Below are positions 37,447 through 45,844 of a DNA stretch of 64,000 bases, piece by piece. The notes beneath the pieces were generated by a model. It worked only from the letters and a program-made list of their open reading frames with translations. It was not told the DNA's origin and did no database searches. Within the stretch, counting starts at the first letter, position 1; every line of letters starts with the position of its first letter. This stretch comes from Noviherbaspirillum galbum (GTDB lineage: Bacteria; Pseudomonadota; Gammaproteobacteria; Burkholderiales; Burkholderiaceae_D), in NCBI RefSeq assembly GCF_010974945.1, contig NZ_JAAIVB010000085.1, positions 1-64,000 of the forward strand, given 5' to 3'. Position numbers and translations under genes: made by a program.

Positions 37447-38703
37447 TCATGGCTTCGGCGATCTCCCGAACCAGCCGCGCACGCGATTCCAGAGGACGCT
37501 CCACATCATCCCGGCAAGCGATATCGACGGCTCAGACTCGGTGGCTGATGGCGCCTGTCCGTCGAGGCGCCGCGTCACCTGCTTGCCGAAATCCGCGACC
37601 ATCCGGCTCACGAAATCCTTGACGAGGCCGGAACGGGAGAACTGGGCGAGGGGACCCTGGAGTGCGTAGACCATGTTCACGTTCACGCGCGTGTTCTCCG
37701 CCGAGATCGCTTGCAGTTCATAGGTAATGTCCCCCTGGGCGCGCGACTTGCTGAGGCTGTCCTGCCCGGCGCCGCGCAGCACCGCGCGCTTGACGGCATC
37801 ATCCCGTTCCAGGCGCGCCGCCCCGGCAAATGCGGCCGACATCGGACCGAACTTGATGGCGATGCTTCCCTTGACCTTCTCGCCTTCCTGGGATTCGATG
37901 GTTGCGCCCGGCAGGCAGGACGCGATTGCCGGCAGGTCGCCCATGAACTGCCACACCCGTTCCAGCGGAAACGGAACGTCAAAGAAGGCATCGATCGTAT
38001 TGCCCTTGCCCTTGGCTTTCGTGGCGGTGCCTTGCTGGCTGTCGGCAGGTGACGCACTTTCCGCCGTTCCGCCGCTTGATCGATTCGCAGGAGCGGGAGA
38101 TGACGGCCGCTCCTGCGTTTTCCCTTGCGGCGTCGGGAGACGCACCACCGATGGCTGCGCCGTGGCGGCTGCCGTTGCTGCCGGGGTCGGCCGCGAGCGC
38201 GGCATCTGCCGGAGTTCCTCGATCCGAGGATCGGGATTGTCGCGTTGCTGTTGAAGGACATCCTGGATCGCGTTCACGATGCCCTGGTAGCCGGTGCATC
38301 GGCACAGGTTGCCGGAGAGCTCGAGACGGATGCGTGCCTCGTCCGCGTCCGGAATGCGCAGGACGATGTCGCGTGCCGTCGTCAGCATGCCGGGCGTGCA
38401 GTATCCGCATTGCAAGGCATGGTGGCGCGTGAAAGCCGGGCGCAGCAGTTGCATGACAGGGTCGCCGTCGTAGCCCTCGATGGTGGTGACCTCCTGGCCG
38501 GCACAAGCCACGGCGAAGGTGATGCAGGAGCGCACGGGCTGGCCGTCGAGGAGCACGGTGCATGCGCCGCAAACCCCGTGCTCGCAACCGAGATGCGTAC
38601 CGGTCAGGTGCAGCTCGTCACGCAGGAAGTCTCCGAGGTGAGTCCTTGGTTCGGCATCCCTGCATACGCTGCGGCCGTTGACTTGAATGGAAATCGACTC
38701 CAC
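37447..38703 (-). CDS. picA: Molybdenum hydroxylase 2Fe-2S subunit fused to a CoxG/SRPBCC domain
   Basis: 418 residues from a GTG start at 38703 (GGGGAG seven bases upstream; 4 bp after the FAD-subunit stop). Residues 1-160 are the CoxS/XdhA-type subunit with two 2Fe-2S clusters: GCEHGVCGACTVLLDG and CGYCTPGML with GNLCRCTGYQGI. A Pro/Ser/Ala linker leads to a CoxG-like SRPBCC domain (about 240-385: DAFFDVPFPLERVWQFMGD, CLPGATIES). The C-terminus (MMWSVLWNRVRGWF) could anchor to the membrane. Electron-transfer subunit of the inferred picolinate 6-dehydrogenase. The fusion is unusual. Confidence 0.88.
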   Translation of the reverse strand: MESISIQVNGRSVCRDAEPRTHLGDFLRDELHLTGTHLGCEHGVCGACTVLLDGQPVRSCITFAVACAGQEVTTIEGYDGDPVMQLLRPAFTRHHALQCGYCTPGMLTTARDIVLRIPDADEARIRLELSGNLCRCTGYQGIVNAIQDVLQQQRDNPDPRIEELRQMPRSRPTPAATAAATAQPSVVRLPTPQGKTQERPSSPAPANRSSGGTAESASPADSQQGTATKAKGKGNTIDAFFDVPFPLERVWQFMGDLPAIASCLPGATIESQEGEKVKGSIAIKFGPMSAAFAGAARLERDDAVKRAVLRGAGQDSLSKSRAQGDITYELQAISAENTRVNVNMVYALQGPLAQFSRSGLVKDFVSRMVADFGKQVTRRLDGQAPSATESEPSISLAGMMWSVLWNRVRGWFGRSPKP

Positions 38704-38707
38704 TTCC

Positions 38708-39571
38708 TTACTCCCCGTGGTAAAGGTTTGCCAGAACGCCGGATTGCGTGATGGCGCGTTCCACGCATGCCGTGAAAAGCTTCCTGTCGATGGCGTCACG
38801 AGCGGGAAGCGCTTTCGCGATTGCTTGCCGCAGGTGCTCCCGGGTGACGGCGCCAGCCTCGCGCCGGGCGGACGCATTGGCGACCGCGGCCGAGAGTTCG
38901 TGCAGCAATATCGGCGGTCCGTCGACGGCGCCCAGGACGATCCTCGCGCATCCGCGCGTCACATCGAAATACGCGGCGGCACTCGCTTCGGCGAACTCGC
39001 CAGGCTTGCGGCATACCTTGTGGTAACCCCACTGCAAGGTCTGTGACGAACGCGGAACGATCAGCGCGACGATCAACTCGTCGGACTCGAGCACCGTGGT
39101 GTAGGCGCCGAGCATGAATGCATCGGCTTGCACCTCCCGCTCGCCGCGCGGCGAAGCCAGGCGGACGCGTGCATCCAGGGCCGCAAGCGTCACGACCCAA
39201 TCGGCGGCGGGATCGGCGTGCGCCAGGCTGCCGCCGACCGTGCCGCGTGTTCGAATCGCGCGATAGGCGATCTCGCCGGCGACCTTCCGCATGGGGTGGT
39301 CCGCCAGAGGCTCGTGCACACCATCTTCGATCTCGGCATGCGTGACGGCGGCACCGATCTCGACGACGTCGCCCGCTCCTCGAACGGTGCGCAAGCCCGG
39401 AATGCGGCCAACGTCGACGACTTGCGCAGGCCGGGCCAGCCGCAGGTTCAGCATCGGGCCCAGGGACTGGCTTCCGCTCATGGGCTTTGCCGCGCCATTT
39501 CCCGCTGCCAGTGCTTGCAAGGCGTCGTTGACTTCAAGCGCCTGCGTATAAATGAACTTGGAAGATTTCAC
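38708..39571 (-). CDS. picA: Molybdenum hydroxylase FAD-binding subunit
   Basis: 287 residues, CoxM/XdhB type. FAD-binding segments are AAKPMSGSQSLGPMLNLRLA and AIRTRGTVGGSLAHADPAADW. It overlaps the large-subunit gene by 4 bp (ATGA) and precedes the iron-sulfur gene by 4 bp. It passes electrons from the 2Fe-2S clusters to the final acceptor. Part of the inferred picolinate dehydrogenase (hydroxylation at C6 with water as oxygen source). Confidence 0.9.
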   Translation of the reverse strand: MKSSKFIYTQALEVNDALQALAAGNGAAKPMSGSQSLGPMLNLRLARPAQVVDVGRIPGLRTVRGAGDVVEIGAAVTHAEIEDGVHEPLADHPMRKVAGEIAYRAIRTRGTVGGSLAHADPAADWVVTLAALDARVRLASPRGEREVQADAFMLGAYTTVLESDELIVALIVPRSSQTLQWGYHKVCRKPGEFAEASAAAYFDVTRGCARIVLGAVDGPPILLHELSAAVANASARREAGAVTREHLRQAIAKALPARDAIDRKLFTACVERAITQSGVLANLYHGE

Positions 39572-41949
39572 TTCGCCTGCTCCTTTTCAAGCCTGCCCGC
39601 CTCGATCGCCTTGAGCAGGCGGCGCGGGGTCAGGGGAGTCATCATCACTTCGGCGGCGCCGGTACCCCTGAGGGCGTCGTTCACCGCGTTGAAGATGACG
39701 GCGGGCGGCGCGATCGCCCCGCCTTCGCCGACGCCCTTGGCGCCGAACTCGGTATGGGGAGATGGCGTCTCGAAGTGTTCGATCCGGATGCGCGGTATCT
39801 CCGTGGCGCCGGGAAGGATGTAGTCCGCCAGCGTCGACGCCAGCGGCTGGGCCTGGTCGTCATAGGGACTTTCTTCATACATCGCGGTGCCGATGCCTTG
39901 CGCAATGCCGCCTATCGTCTGGCCTTCGACGATCATCGGATTCACCATGGTGCCGCAGTCTTCCACCACGACATAGTCCAGGATCTCGACCTCGCCGGTC
40001 TCCGTATCGACCGCCACGACCGCCGCGTGGGTCGCGTAGGAAAAGGTCCCGGTGTCCACCTTGGGTTTGTAGGCACGCGAGACTTCCAGGCCGCCGAGGT
40101 GGACGGTCGCGGGCAGTTCCTGCGGCGTGAGATACCAGGCCCGCCCTACCTCGGACAAGGGGATCGATTTGTCGCCGGCGTGTGCACGGCCATCGAGCAG
40201 GGTGATCTCCTGCGGATCCGCGCCCATCAAATGCCCGGCAATCGCCTGGATGCGCGGCAGGAGCTCCTTGCAGGCGGTCGATACCGCGCCGCCCGACATC
40301 ACTGTCGCACGCGAAGCATAGGTGCCCGAGGAGAACGGCGTGAGCGCCGTATCGCCATGGATGACGCGGATGCGCGATACCGGAATGCCGAGGACGTCAT
40401 TCGCGATTTGCGCAAAGCTGGTCTCCATGCCCTGTCCGTGGGAATGCACGCCGATGCGCACCTCGAGCCCGCCGTCCGCGGTCATCCTGACCACGGCCTG
40501 GTCGAATCCGGGCACCACCGGCAGCCCCCAGGTTGCGAATACCGAGGTGCCGTGCGCCGACTGCTCGGTATAGGTGGCACAGCCGAATCCGATGCGGCGC
40601 CCGTCCGCTTCGCCGCGAGCCTGGCGGTCCCGCACGGCGGGCAGGTCGATCATTTCCACTGCCCGCCGCAAGCTTGCGGGGAAATCGCCGCTGTCGAAAT
40701 GCTTGTTGGCGACATTGACGTAGGGCATGGCCGTAGGAGGAACGAGGTTCTCCAGCCGGACTTCCCAGGGCTCCCGGCCGACTTCACGCGCTAGCGCATC
40801 CATCAGGAGTTCGATCGCGAAGCATACGCCCGTGCGTGCGACGCCGCGGTATGCCATGAATCCCGGCTTGTTCGTGGCGACGCAGACCGTCTCGCAGCGA
40901 TAGCCGGGAATGATGTAAGGACCGGGCAGGTTGCCGATCGCCTGGCCTGGCTCCAGGCCGACGAAGAAGGGATAGTAAGAATACGCGCCGCCGTCGATGG
41001 TGATGACGGCGTCCAGTGCCAGCAGCTTGCCGTTCCGGTCGGCGTATGCCGTGAGCTGGTAATGGTGTTGCCGGGTATTGGCGCCGACGATCAGGTGTTC
41101 GCGCCGGTCTTCAAGATAGCGGAACGGCCGGCGATACGTTTTGGCCAGCCAGGCCACGCAAAGGTCTTCCGGATAAAGCTGACCCTTGTAGCCGAAGGCG
41201 CCGCCGACATCGGGAGACACCACGCGCACCCCTTCCTCGGGCATGCCGAGGTGCTGCGCAATGCCGACGCGAAGCAGATGGGGGACCTGGGTGGCGCTGA
41301 CCACGACGAGCTGATCGGTCTGGAAGTCCCAGTACGCCAGCACCGACTTTCCTTCTAGCGGAACGATGCATTGGCGTGACAGCTCGACGGTGCGGCTGAC
41401 CTTGACTTCCGCCCTGGCGGCTTGCTCGTCGAAGTCGCGGTTGGCGCGCAGGGTGAGGAAGTTGTTGTCCTTCCAGTCCGGATGAAGCAGGTTTCCTTCG
41501 GCTGCCATGGAGGTCCATACATCATGGTAGACGGGCAATTCGTCGAATGAGACTTCCACTTCCTCGAGGATGTCTTCCGCGATGGCGCGCGTCGTCCCGA
41601 CCGCCATGGCGATGGCTTCCCCGACGTGGCGCACCTTGCCGGACGCCAATGGCGGCAGTGCCGAGTACTGGTAGGTCGGCACCGCGGACGGCGACCCGAT
41701 ATCCGCCGCGTCGGTCAGCATCTCCCGCACGAATACCTGTCCAGCCAGTTCTTCGGGGATGTCGACGCCGGTAATCTTTGCATGCGCCAACGGGCTGCGC
41801 AAAAAGGCAACTTCCTGCATGCCCGGAATGACGAAATCACCGACGAAATTCCCCTTGCCAACGAGATGGCGCGCGTCCTCCTTCCGAGGCACGCGGGCGC
41901 CGATGCCTTCGCGCTTCAGCAGCCTCTCCGGGGTATCAGATTGGTTCAT
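39568..41949 (-). CDS. picA: Molybdenum hydroxylase large (molybdopterin) subunit
   Basis: 793 residues, CoxL/XdhB-fold, start supported by AAGGAGAGAC. The N-terminal small domain is followed by the Mo-binding region: GGAFGYKGQLYPED, PGFMAYRGVARTGVCF, GQGMETSFAQIANDVLG and the catalytic glutamate in KGVGEGGAIAPPAV. The loop reads AYRGVAR, without the cysteine loop of CO dehydrogenase. First gene of the leftward arm. Given the pathway genes around it, picolinate is the likely substrate, giving 6-hydroxypicolinate. XdhC at 53515 probably matures the cofactor. Confidence 0.9.
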   Translation of the reverse strand: MNQSDTPERLLKREGIGARVPRKEDARHLVGKGNFVGDFVIPGMQEVAFLRSPLAHAKITGVDIPEELAGQVFVREMLTDAADIGSPSAVPTYQYSALPPLASGKVRHVGEAIAMAVGTTRAIAEDILEEVEVSFDELPVYHDVWTSMAAEGNLLHPDWKDNNFLTLRANRDFDEQAARAEVKVSRTVELSRQCIVPLEGKSVLAYWDFQTDQLVVVSATQVPHLLRVGIAQHLGMPEEGVRVVSPDVGGAFGYKGQLYPEDLCVAWLAKTYRRPFRYLEDRREHLIVGANTRQHHYQLTAYADRNGKLLALDAVITIDGGAYSYYPFFVGLEPGQAIGNLPGPYIIPGYRCETVCVATNKPGFMAYRGVARTGVCFAIELLMDALAREVGREPWEVRLENLVPPTAMPYVNVANKHFDSGDFPASLRRAVEMIDLPAVRDRQARGEADGRRIGFGCATYTEQSAHGTSVFATWGLPVVPGFDQAVVRMTADGGLEVRIGVHSHGQGMETSFAQIANDVLGIPVSRIRVIHGDTALTPFSSGTYASRATVMSGGAVSTACKELLPRIQAIAGHLMGADPQEITLLDGRAHAGDKSIPLSEVGRAWYLTPQELPATVHLGGLEVSRAYKPKVDTGTFSYATHAAVVAVDTETGEVEILDYVVVEDCGTMVNPMIVEGQTIGGIAQGIGTAMYEESPYDDQAQPLASTLADYILPGATEIPRIRIEHFETPSPHTEFGAKGVGEGGAIAPPAVIFNAVNDALRGTGAAEVMMTPLTPRRLLKAIEAGRLEKEQAK

Positions 41950-42132
41950 GTCTCTCCTTTATCACTGCTTTGATGACTTGGGGTGTATGGATGGCGAAGG
42001 ATGCGACGCCCTGCATTCCGTGCAAAGCCATGCATCTTGCTTGCGAACGCCTAGAGCAATACCACAACGCCCGGGATAAGGCCCGTGCCTTCGATGAATG
42101 TCCTCGTCTGTCTGCCGGGAAATCATAGATAG

Positions 42133-42147
42133 GCAGTGTTATTGCAT
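42133..42147 (+). promoter_or_regulatory. Candidate operator of the leftward picolinate promoter
   Basis: GCAGTGTTATTGCAT, matching the shared motif (consensus TCAGTNNACTTNCAT) at 11 or 12 positions. It begins one base beyond the -10 box of the leftward promoter, a position suited to repression. Confidence 0.5.
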
Positions 42148-42148
42148 A

Positions 42149-42176
42149 AGTATAGACCATGCCGGGCGATTGTGAA
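42149..42176 (-). promoter_or_regulatory. Leftward promoter of the picA-picE-picR operon
   Basis: On the minus strand, TTCACA (42176-42171), 16-bp spacer, TATACT (42154-42149). Same layout as the 19 kb promoter, with the motif at 42133-42147 immediately downstream. The 5' leader would be about 190 bases. Confidence 0.55.
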
Positions 42177-42317
42177 AGGCGGATCATCAACTCGCATTTC
42201 CAGCCCCTCATTCGGCATAGTTTTCCCCGTTTTCCCTATATATAGCGCCGAATTTCGCGCATCATGAATTTAAGGGAAGCTTGATGCGGAACCGCTGCGT
42301 CCGGTCGAAATTTATGC

Positions 42318-42345
42318 TTGACACGAAAAAGAACTCGTTTAATAT
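42318..42345 (+). promoter_or_regulatory. Rightward promoter of the picB-C-D-F operon
   Basis: TTGACA (42318-42323), 16-bp spacer, TAATAT (42340-42345). It lies 49 bp before the Rieske ferredoxin start. The shared operator motif overlaps the -10 box. Confidence 0.6.
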
Positions 42346-42358
42346 GCAAGTACACTGA
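42344..42358 (-). promoter_or_regulatory. Candidate operator of the rightward picolinate promoter
   Basis: Reads TCAGTGTACTTGCAT on the minus strand, one base different from the site at 19084-19098. It overlaps the -10 box and predicted start, so binding should block transcription. Probable target of the MarR regulator at 35907-36458. Confidence 0.6.
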
Positions 42359-42393
42359 ATAAAAATTTGATTGTTCAAGGAGTAGACACTGCC

Positions 42394-42711
42394 ATGAGTT
42401 GGGTCAAGGTCGCCTCGGCGCAGGAGTTGGATAACGACGAAGCAAAGACGGTCACTGCCGGGGGGTGCGGCCTCGCGCTTTACCGGATCGATGATGAGTT
42501 CTTTGTGACGGACAGCATGTGCACGCATGGCGCCGCATTGCTCTCCGAAGGTTACGTGGAAGATGGATGTGTCGAGTGCCCCCTGCACCAGGGGCGTTTC
42601 GATATCCGTACTGGGCAGGCGATGTGCGCGCCAGCGACCGTGAACATCCGCACCCATCTGGTAAAGCGCGATGGCGACGACGTCCTTGTCTGGGTAGGTG
42701 CCGAAAAATGA
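42394..42711 (+). CDS. picB: Rieske ferredoxin component of the 6-hydroxypicolinate oxygenase
   Basis: 105 residues from the ATG at 42394. The Rieske cluster motif is CTHGAALLSEGYVEDGCVEC-PLHQGRFD: Cys-x-His (CTH) and Cys-x-x-His (CPLH). NagAb/AndAb-like ferredoxin that carries electrons from the reductase to the terminal oxygenase. Its stop overlaps the reductase start (ATGA). First gene of the rightward arm. Confidence 0.88.
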   Translation: MSWVKVASAQELDNDEAKTVTAGGCGLALYRIDDEFFVTDSMCTHGAALLSEGYVEDGCVECPLHQGRFDIRTGQAMCAPATVNIRTHLVKRDGDDVLVWVGAEK

Positions 42712-43964
42712 AACAGCCCGGGATCGTCATCATCGGTGCAGGGCAGGCGGCTGCGGTCGCTGCCCATGCCTTGCGCGAACACGGTTACCAGGGATGCATC
42801 ACGATGCTGGGCCGGGAGCGGCACAAGCCTTACGAAAGGCCGCATTTGTCCAAGGCCGTGCTGGTCGCTGCCGAAGAGCCTGCGCTCCAGGTGCTCGCCG
42901 AGGACGCCTGGACACGCTGCAACATTGAATTCGCGGGCGGGATCGACGTGATCGCCTTGGACCTGGAGAAGCGGCAGGTCCGCCTGTCGGACGGCCGTGT
43001 CCTCGACTACGACAAGTGCCTGCTTGCCACCGGTGGCGAAGCGAGGGTGCACGATAGCCTGCCTCGTTCGCTCCGCGGCGTGCATTACCTCCGCACCCTC
43101 GACGACGCGCGGCGTTTGCGCGAAGTCCTTCGACACAAGCCGCGCGTCGCGATCATGGGCGGCGGGTTCCTTGGTCTCGAAGTGGCTCATTCGGCGCTCT
43201 CCGCGGGAGCGTCGGTCACCGTGGTCGAGCAGGCGGCGTGCCTGCTGGACAGGTTCCTCACGGCGGAAGCCTCGGCACATGTGTTGTCCGGATTGCGCGC
43301 CGCCGGTGCGCAGGTGTTGCTGGGCTCGTCAGTCTCGACTATCTGTACGCCCCCCGATGGTCCCATCCAGTTGAAAACGGATACCGGCCTGGCGCTGGAC
43401 GCCGACGAGGTGGTCGTCGCAATCGGTCTCCAGCCCAACGACGCGCTGGCGCGGGACGCCGGCCTCGACATCGCCCAAGGTGGCGGCGTGTGGATCGATA
43501 CGGCATGCCGTACTAGCGACGAGCACGTCTTTGCCTGCGGCGATTGCACGAGCCAGCTTCGTCCGGGACAGGCCAGGCCGACGCGGCTCGAGTCGTGGCA
43601 GAACGCCAACGAGCAAGCGCGCATGGCTGCCGCCGCCATGCTCGCGGAGCCGCCGCCGGCGGCTCCCGTACCGTGGTTCTGGACCGATCAGGGGAGCCTG
43701 AATATCCAGATCCTCGGACATCCGGCACCCGGCCTCGAGTACGTCCGCCGGGGCAATCCCGCCGCAGGCAAGGCCTTGTGGATCGGGCACCGCCATTCGG
43801 TCCCCGTGCATGGCGTCGCATTCAATGCAGGAGCCGATTTGCGGGCGATACGGCCGCTCTTCGAAAAGGGCATTCCCGTTTCACTCGAGGAATTCTCCTC
43901 GGACGCCGTCAATCTCCGCACCTGGGCCAAGCAGATGCAGTCCCAGGCAGCCGTTGCCCTTTAA
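42708..43964 (+). CDS. picB: Ferredoxin reductase component (FAD, NADH)
   Basis: 418 residues. Two Rossmann motifs: GIVIIGAGQAAAVAAHALREHGY for FAD and VAIMGGGFLGLEVAHSALSAG for NAD(P)H. The FAD-closing motif is VFACGDCTS. Fits the BphA4/AndAa ferredoxin reductase family. Overlaps the ferredoxin gene by 4 bp. Supplies electrons to the Rieske ferredoxin. Confidence 0.9.
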   Translation: MKQPGIVIIGAGQAAAVAAHALREHGYQGCITMLGRERHKPYERPHLSKAVLVAAEEPALQVLAEDAWTRCNIEFAGGIDVIALDLEKRQVRLSDGRVLDYDKCLLATGGEARVHDSLPRSLRGVHYLRTLDDARRLREVLRHKPRVAIMGGGFLGLEVAHSALSAGASVTVVEQAACLLDRFLTAEASAHVLSGLRAAGAQVLLGSSVSTICTPPDGPIQLKTDTGLALDADEVVVAIGLQPNDALARDAGLDIAQGGGVWIDTACRTSDEHVFACGDCTSQLRPGQARPTRLESWQNANEQARMAAAAMLAEPPPAAPVPWFWTDQGSLNIQILGHPAPGLEYVRRGNPAAGKALWIGHRHSVPVHGVAFNAGADLRAIRPLFEKGIPVSLEEFSSDAVNLRTWAKQMQSQAAVAL

Positions 43965-44010
43965 CAGACCTAATAGACCTAACCGACCTACCAGAGCCTT
44001 AGGAGCAATC

Positions 44011-45321
44011 ATGTATCAATCGCAGGCGGCCATCGGGATCACAAACTCCCAAAAGAATCCTCCGCTGGAGGAATGCGTCTGGCCAGCGGACGCGCTGAAC
44101 AATATCCCAGACTGGGTCTACACCAGCCAGGCAAACTATGACCGGGAAATCGAGCGGATTTTCCGGGCCGACACCTGGAACTTCGTCGCCCTGGAAGCGG
44201 AGATTCCCAATCCCGGAGACTACAAGCGCGGTTATGTCGGATCGACCGCCGTCGTGGTGGCGCGCGCGGAAGACAATACCATCGCCGTCTTCGAGAACCG
44301 GTGTGCCCATCGCGGCGCCGAGTTTTGCCGCGCGAACCAGGGCAATACGAAGGAATTCGTCTGTCCCTATCACCAATGGTCGTATGACCTGAAAGGCAAC
44401 CTGCAGGGAGTTCCGTTCAAGCGGGGCATCAACAAGGTGGGCGGCATGCCGCCGGACTTCAAGAATTCCGACCACAGTACGCGCCAGCTGCGCGTGACCA
44501 CCCGCAACGGGGTGATCTTCGCGACTTATTCCGACAAGACGCCGCCGCTCGAAGAGTATCTCACCAAGGAGATCGTCGACGAGTTCGACGTCGCATTCCC
44601 GGGCAAGAAGCTGAAGATTCTCGGCTATTGCCGAAACGAGCTTCCATGCAACTGGAAGATGTACCACGAGAACCTCAAGGATCCTTATCACGCGACGTTG
44701 CTGCATTCGTTCCTGGTGGTGTTCGGCTTGCTGGTTCCGGGCATCAAGTCGATCGTGTTCGCTGACAAGGAGCACGGACGCCACGGTTTCATGGCTTCCT
44801 CCAAGCCTGACCAGATCTACGCGACGGTGGCGGAGAACGACAAGGCCGAAATGCGCTCGTTCAGCGATAACCTGCGCCTGAAGGATGAGCGCTTCCTCGA
44901 TTTCGTCCGCGAGTTCGAGTCGCCGTGGTCTGCCAACATGATGACGGTATGGCCGAACCTGATCGTGCAGCGCCAGATGAATACGCTCGGCGTGCGCCAG
45001 ATCATTCCGAATGGACCGAACAGCATGGTGATGCAGTGGACCATGTTCGGCTATGAAGATGACACGCCTGAAATGACGCGCCACCGTCTCCGCCAGGGCA
45101 ACCTGATGGGCCCCTCCGGCTTTCTGGGCCTCGAAGACAACGAGGCGCTGAAGTTCGTGCAGGAAGGCTTGCGCCAGTCCAGCACGGACAACAATGTCCT
45201 GAAGCTCGACTCGGGGTATGTCGGCACCACGCGCAACCTCATTTCCGAAGCCTGCATCCGCTCGCTGTATGAACACTATCGGAGCGTGATGGACATCCGC
45301 GTGGCGGAGCGTGCAGCATGA
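44011..45321 (+). CDS. picB: Rieske oxygenase alpha subunit, inferred 6-hydroxypicolinate 3-monooxygenase
   Basis: 436 residues; AGGAG precedes the ATG at 44011. Rieske domain: CAHRGAEFC (Cys-x-His) and CPYHQWSYD (Cys-x-x-His), residues about 95-120. The mononuclear iron site is in ENLKDPYHATLLHSF (His, His), with the bridging Asp just before. It belongs to the aromatic-ring-hydroxylating group near salicylate 5-hydroxylase and anthranilate dioxygenase. Four-component layout (reductase, ferredoxin, alpha, beta) matches what is reported for PicB. Substrate assigned from context. Confidence 0.88.
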   Translation: MYQSQAAIGITNSQKNPPLEECVWPADALNNIPDWVYTSQANYDREIERIFRADTWNFVALEAEIPNPGDYKRGYVGSTAVVVARAEDNTIAVFENRCAHRGAEFCRANQGNTKEFVCPYHQWSYDLKGNLQGVPFKRGINKVGGMPPDFKNSDHSTRQLRVTTRNGVIFATYSDKTPPLEEYLTKEIVDEFDVAFPGKKLKILGYCRNELPCNWKMYHENLKDPYHATLLHSFLVVFGLLVPGIKSIVFADKEHGRHGFMASSKPDQIYATVAENDKAEMRSFSDNLRLKDERFLDFVREFESPWSANMMTVWPNLIVQRQMNTLGVRQIIPNGPNSMVMQWTMFGYEDDTPEMTRHRLRQGNLMGPSGFLGLEDNEALKFVQEGLRQSSTDNNVLKLDSGYVGTTRNLISEACIRSLYEHYRSVMDIRVAERAA

Positions 45322-45833
45322 GAATCCAGCTTGCTTACACGACTCCGGCGGTTTCTCCCGCGCGCGCAACGCAGCTGCGCCCCGAGATCGAGTCCTTTCA
45401 TGTGGAGTACTGCGCCGTGCTGGATGCGAACGACATCGAGCGCTGGCCGGATTTCTTCAGCGCCGACGCGACGTATCGAATCACCTCGCGTGAAAACGCG
45501 TCCTTGGACATGCCGGTGGGCCTCGTGTATTGCGAAGGCCGGGACATGATCGTGGACCGGGCGCTGGCGGTCGCGCATTCCCAGATGTTCGCGCCGCGCC
45601 ACATGCTGCACGTCCTCGGCATTCCCCGCGTGCTGGAAGAAGACGGCGCCACGATCCGCGCGCAGACGCCGTTCATCCTGATGCAAACCCTGATCGAGGG
45701 GCCTTCCACCATCCATCTATGCGGCGTGTATCACGACGTGTTCGTGCGGCAGGAAGACAGGCTGCTCATTGCGAGGCGGGAAGTCGTGTACGACACCCAG
45801 ATCCTTGATACCGCATTGGCTTACCCCGTTTAA
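45318..45833 (+). CDS. picB: Ring-hydroxylating oxygenase beta subunit
   Basis: 171 residues, start overlapping the alpha stop (ATGA). SnoaL/NTF2-like beta subunit with the usual opening IESFHVEYCAVLDANDIERWPDFFSADATYRI and the segment PRHMLHVLG. It stabilises the alpha trimer and has no redox centre. Confidence 0.88.
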   Translation: MRIQLAYTTPAVSPARATQLRPEIESFHVEYCAVLDANDIERWPDFFSADATYRITSRENASLDMPVGLVYCEGRDMIVDRALAVAHSQMFAPRHMLHVLGIPRVLEEDGATIRAQTPFILMQTLIEGPSTIHLCGVYHDVFVRQEDRLLIARREVVYDTQILDTALAYPV

Positions 45834-45844
45834 CCCTGCTGAGG

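Noticed and set aside
43965-44010. Short GACCTAA-like tandem units between the reductase and oxygenase genes
   Set aside because: Three or four imperfect 10-base units in 30 bases; too short to assign a role.
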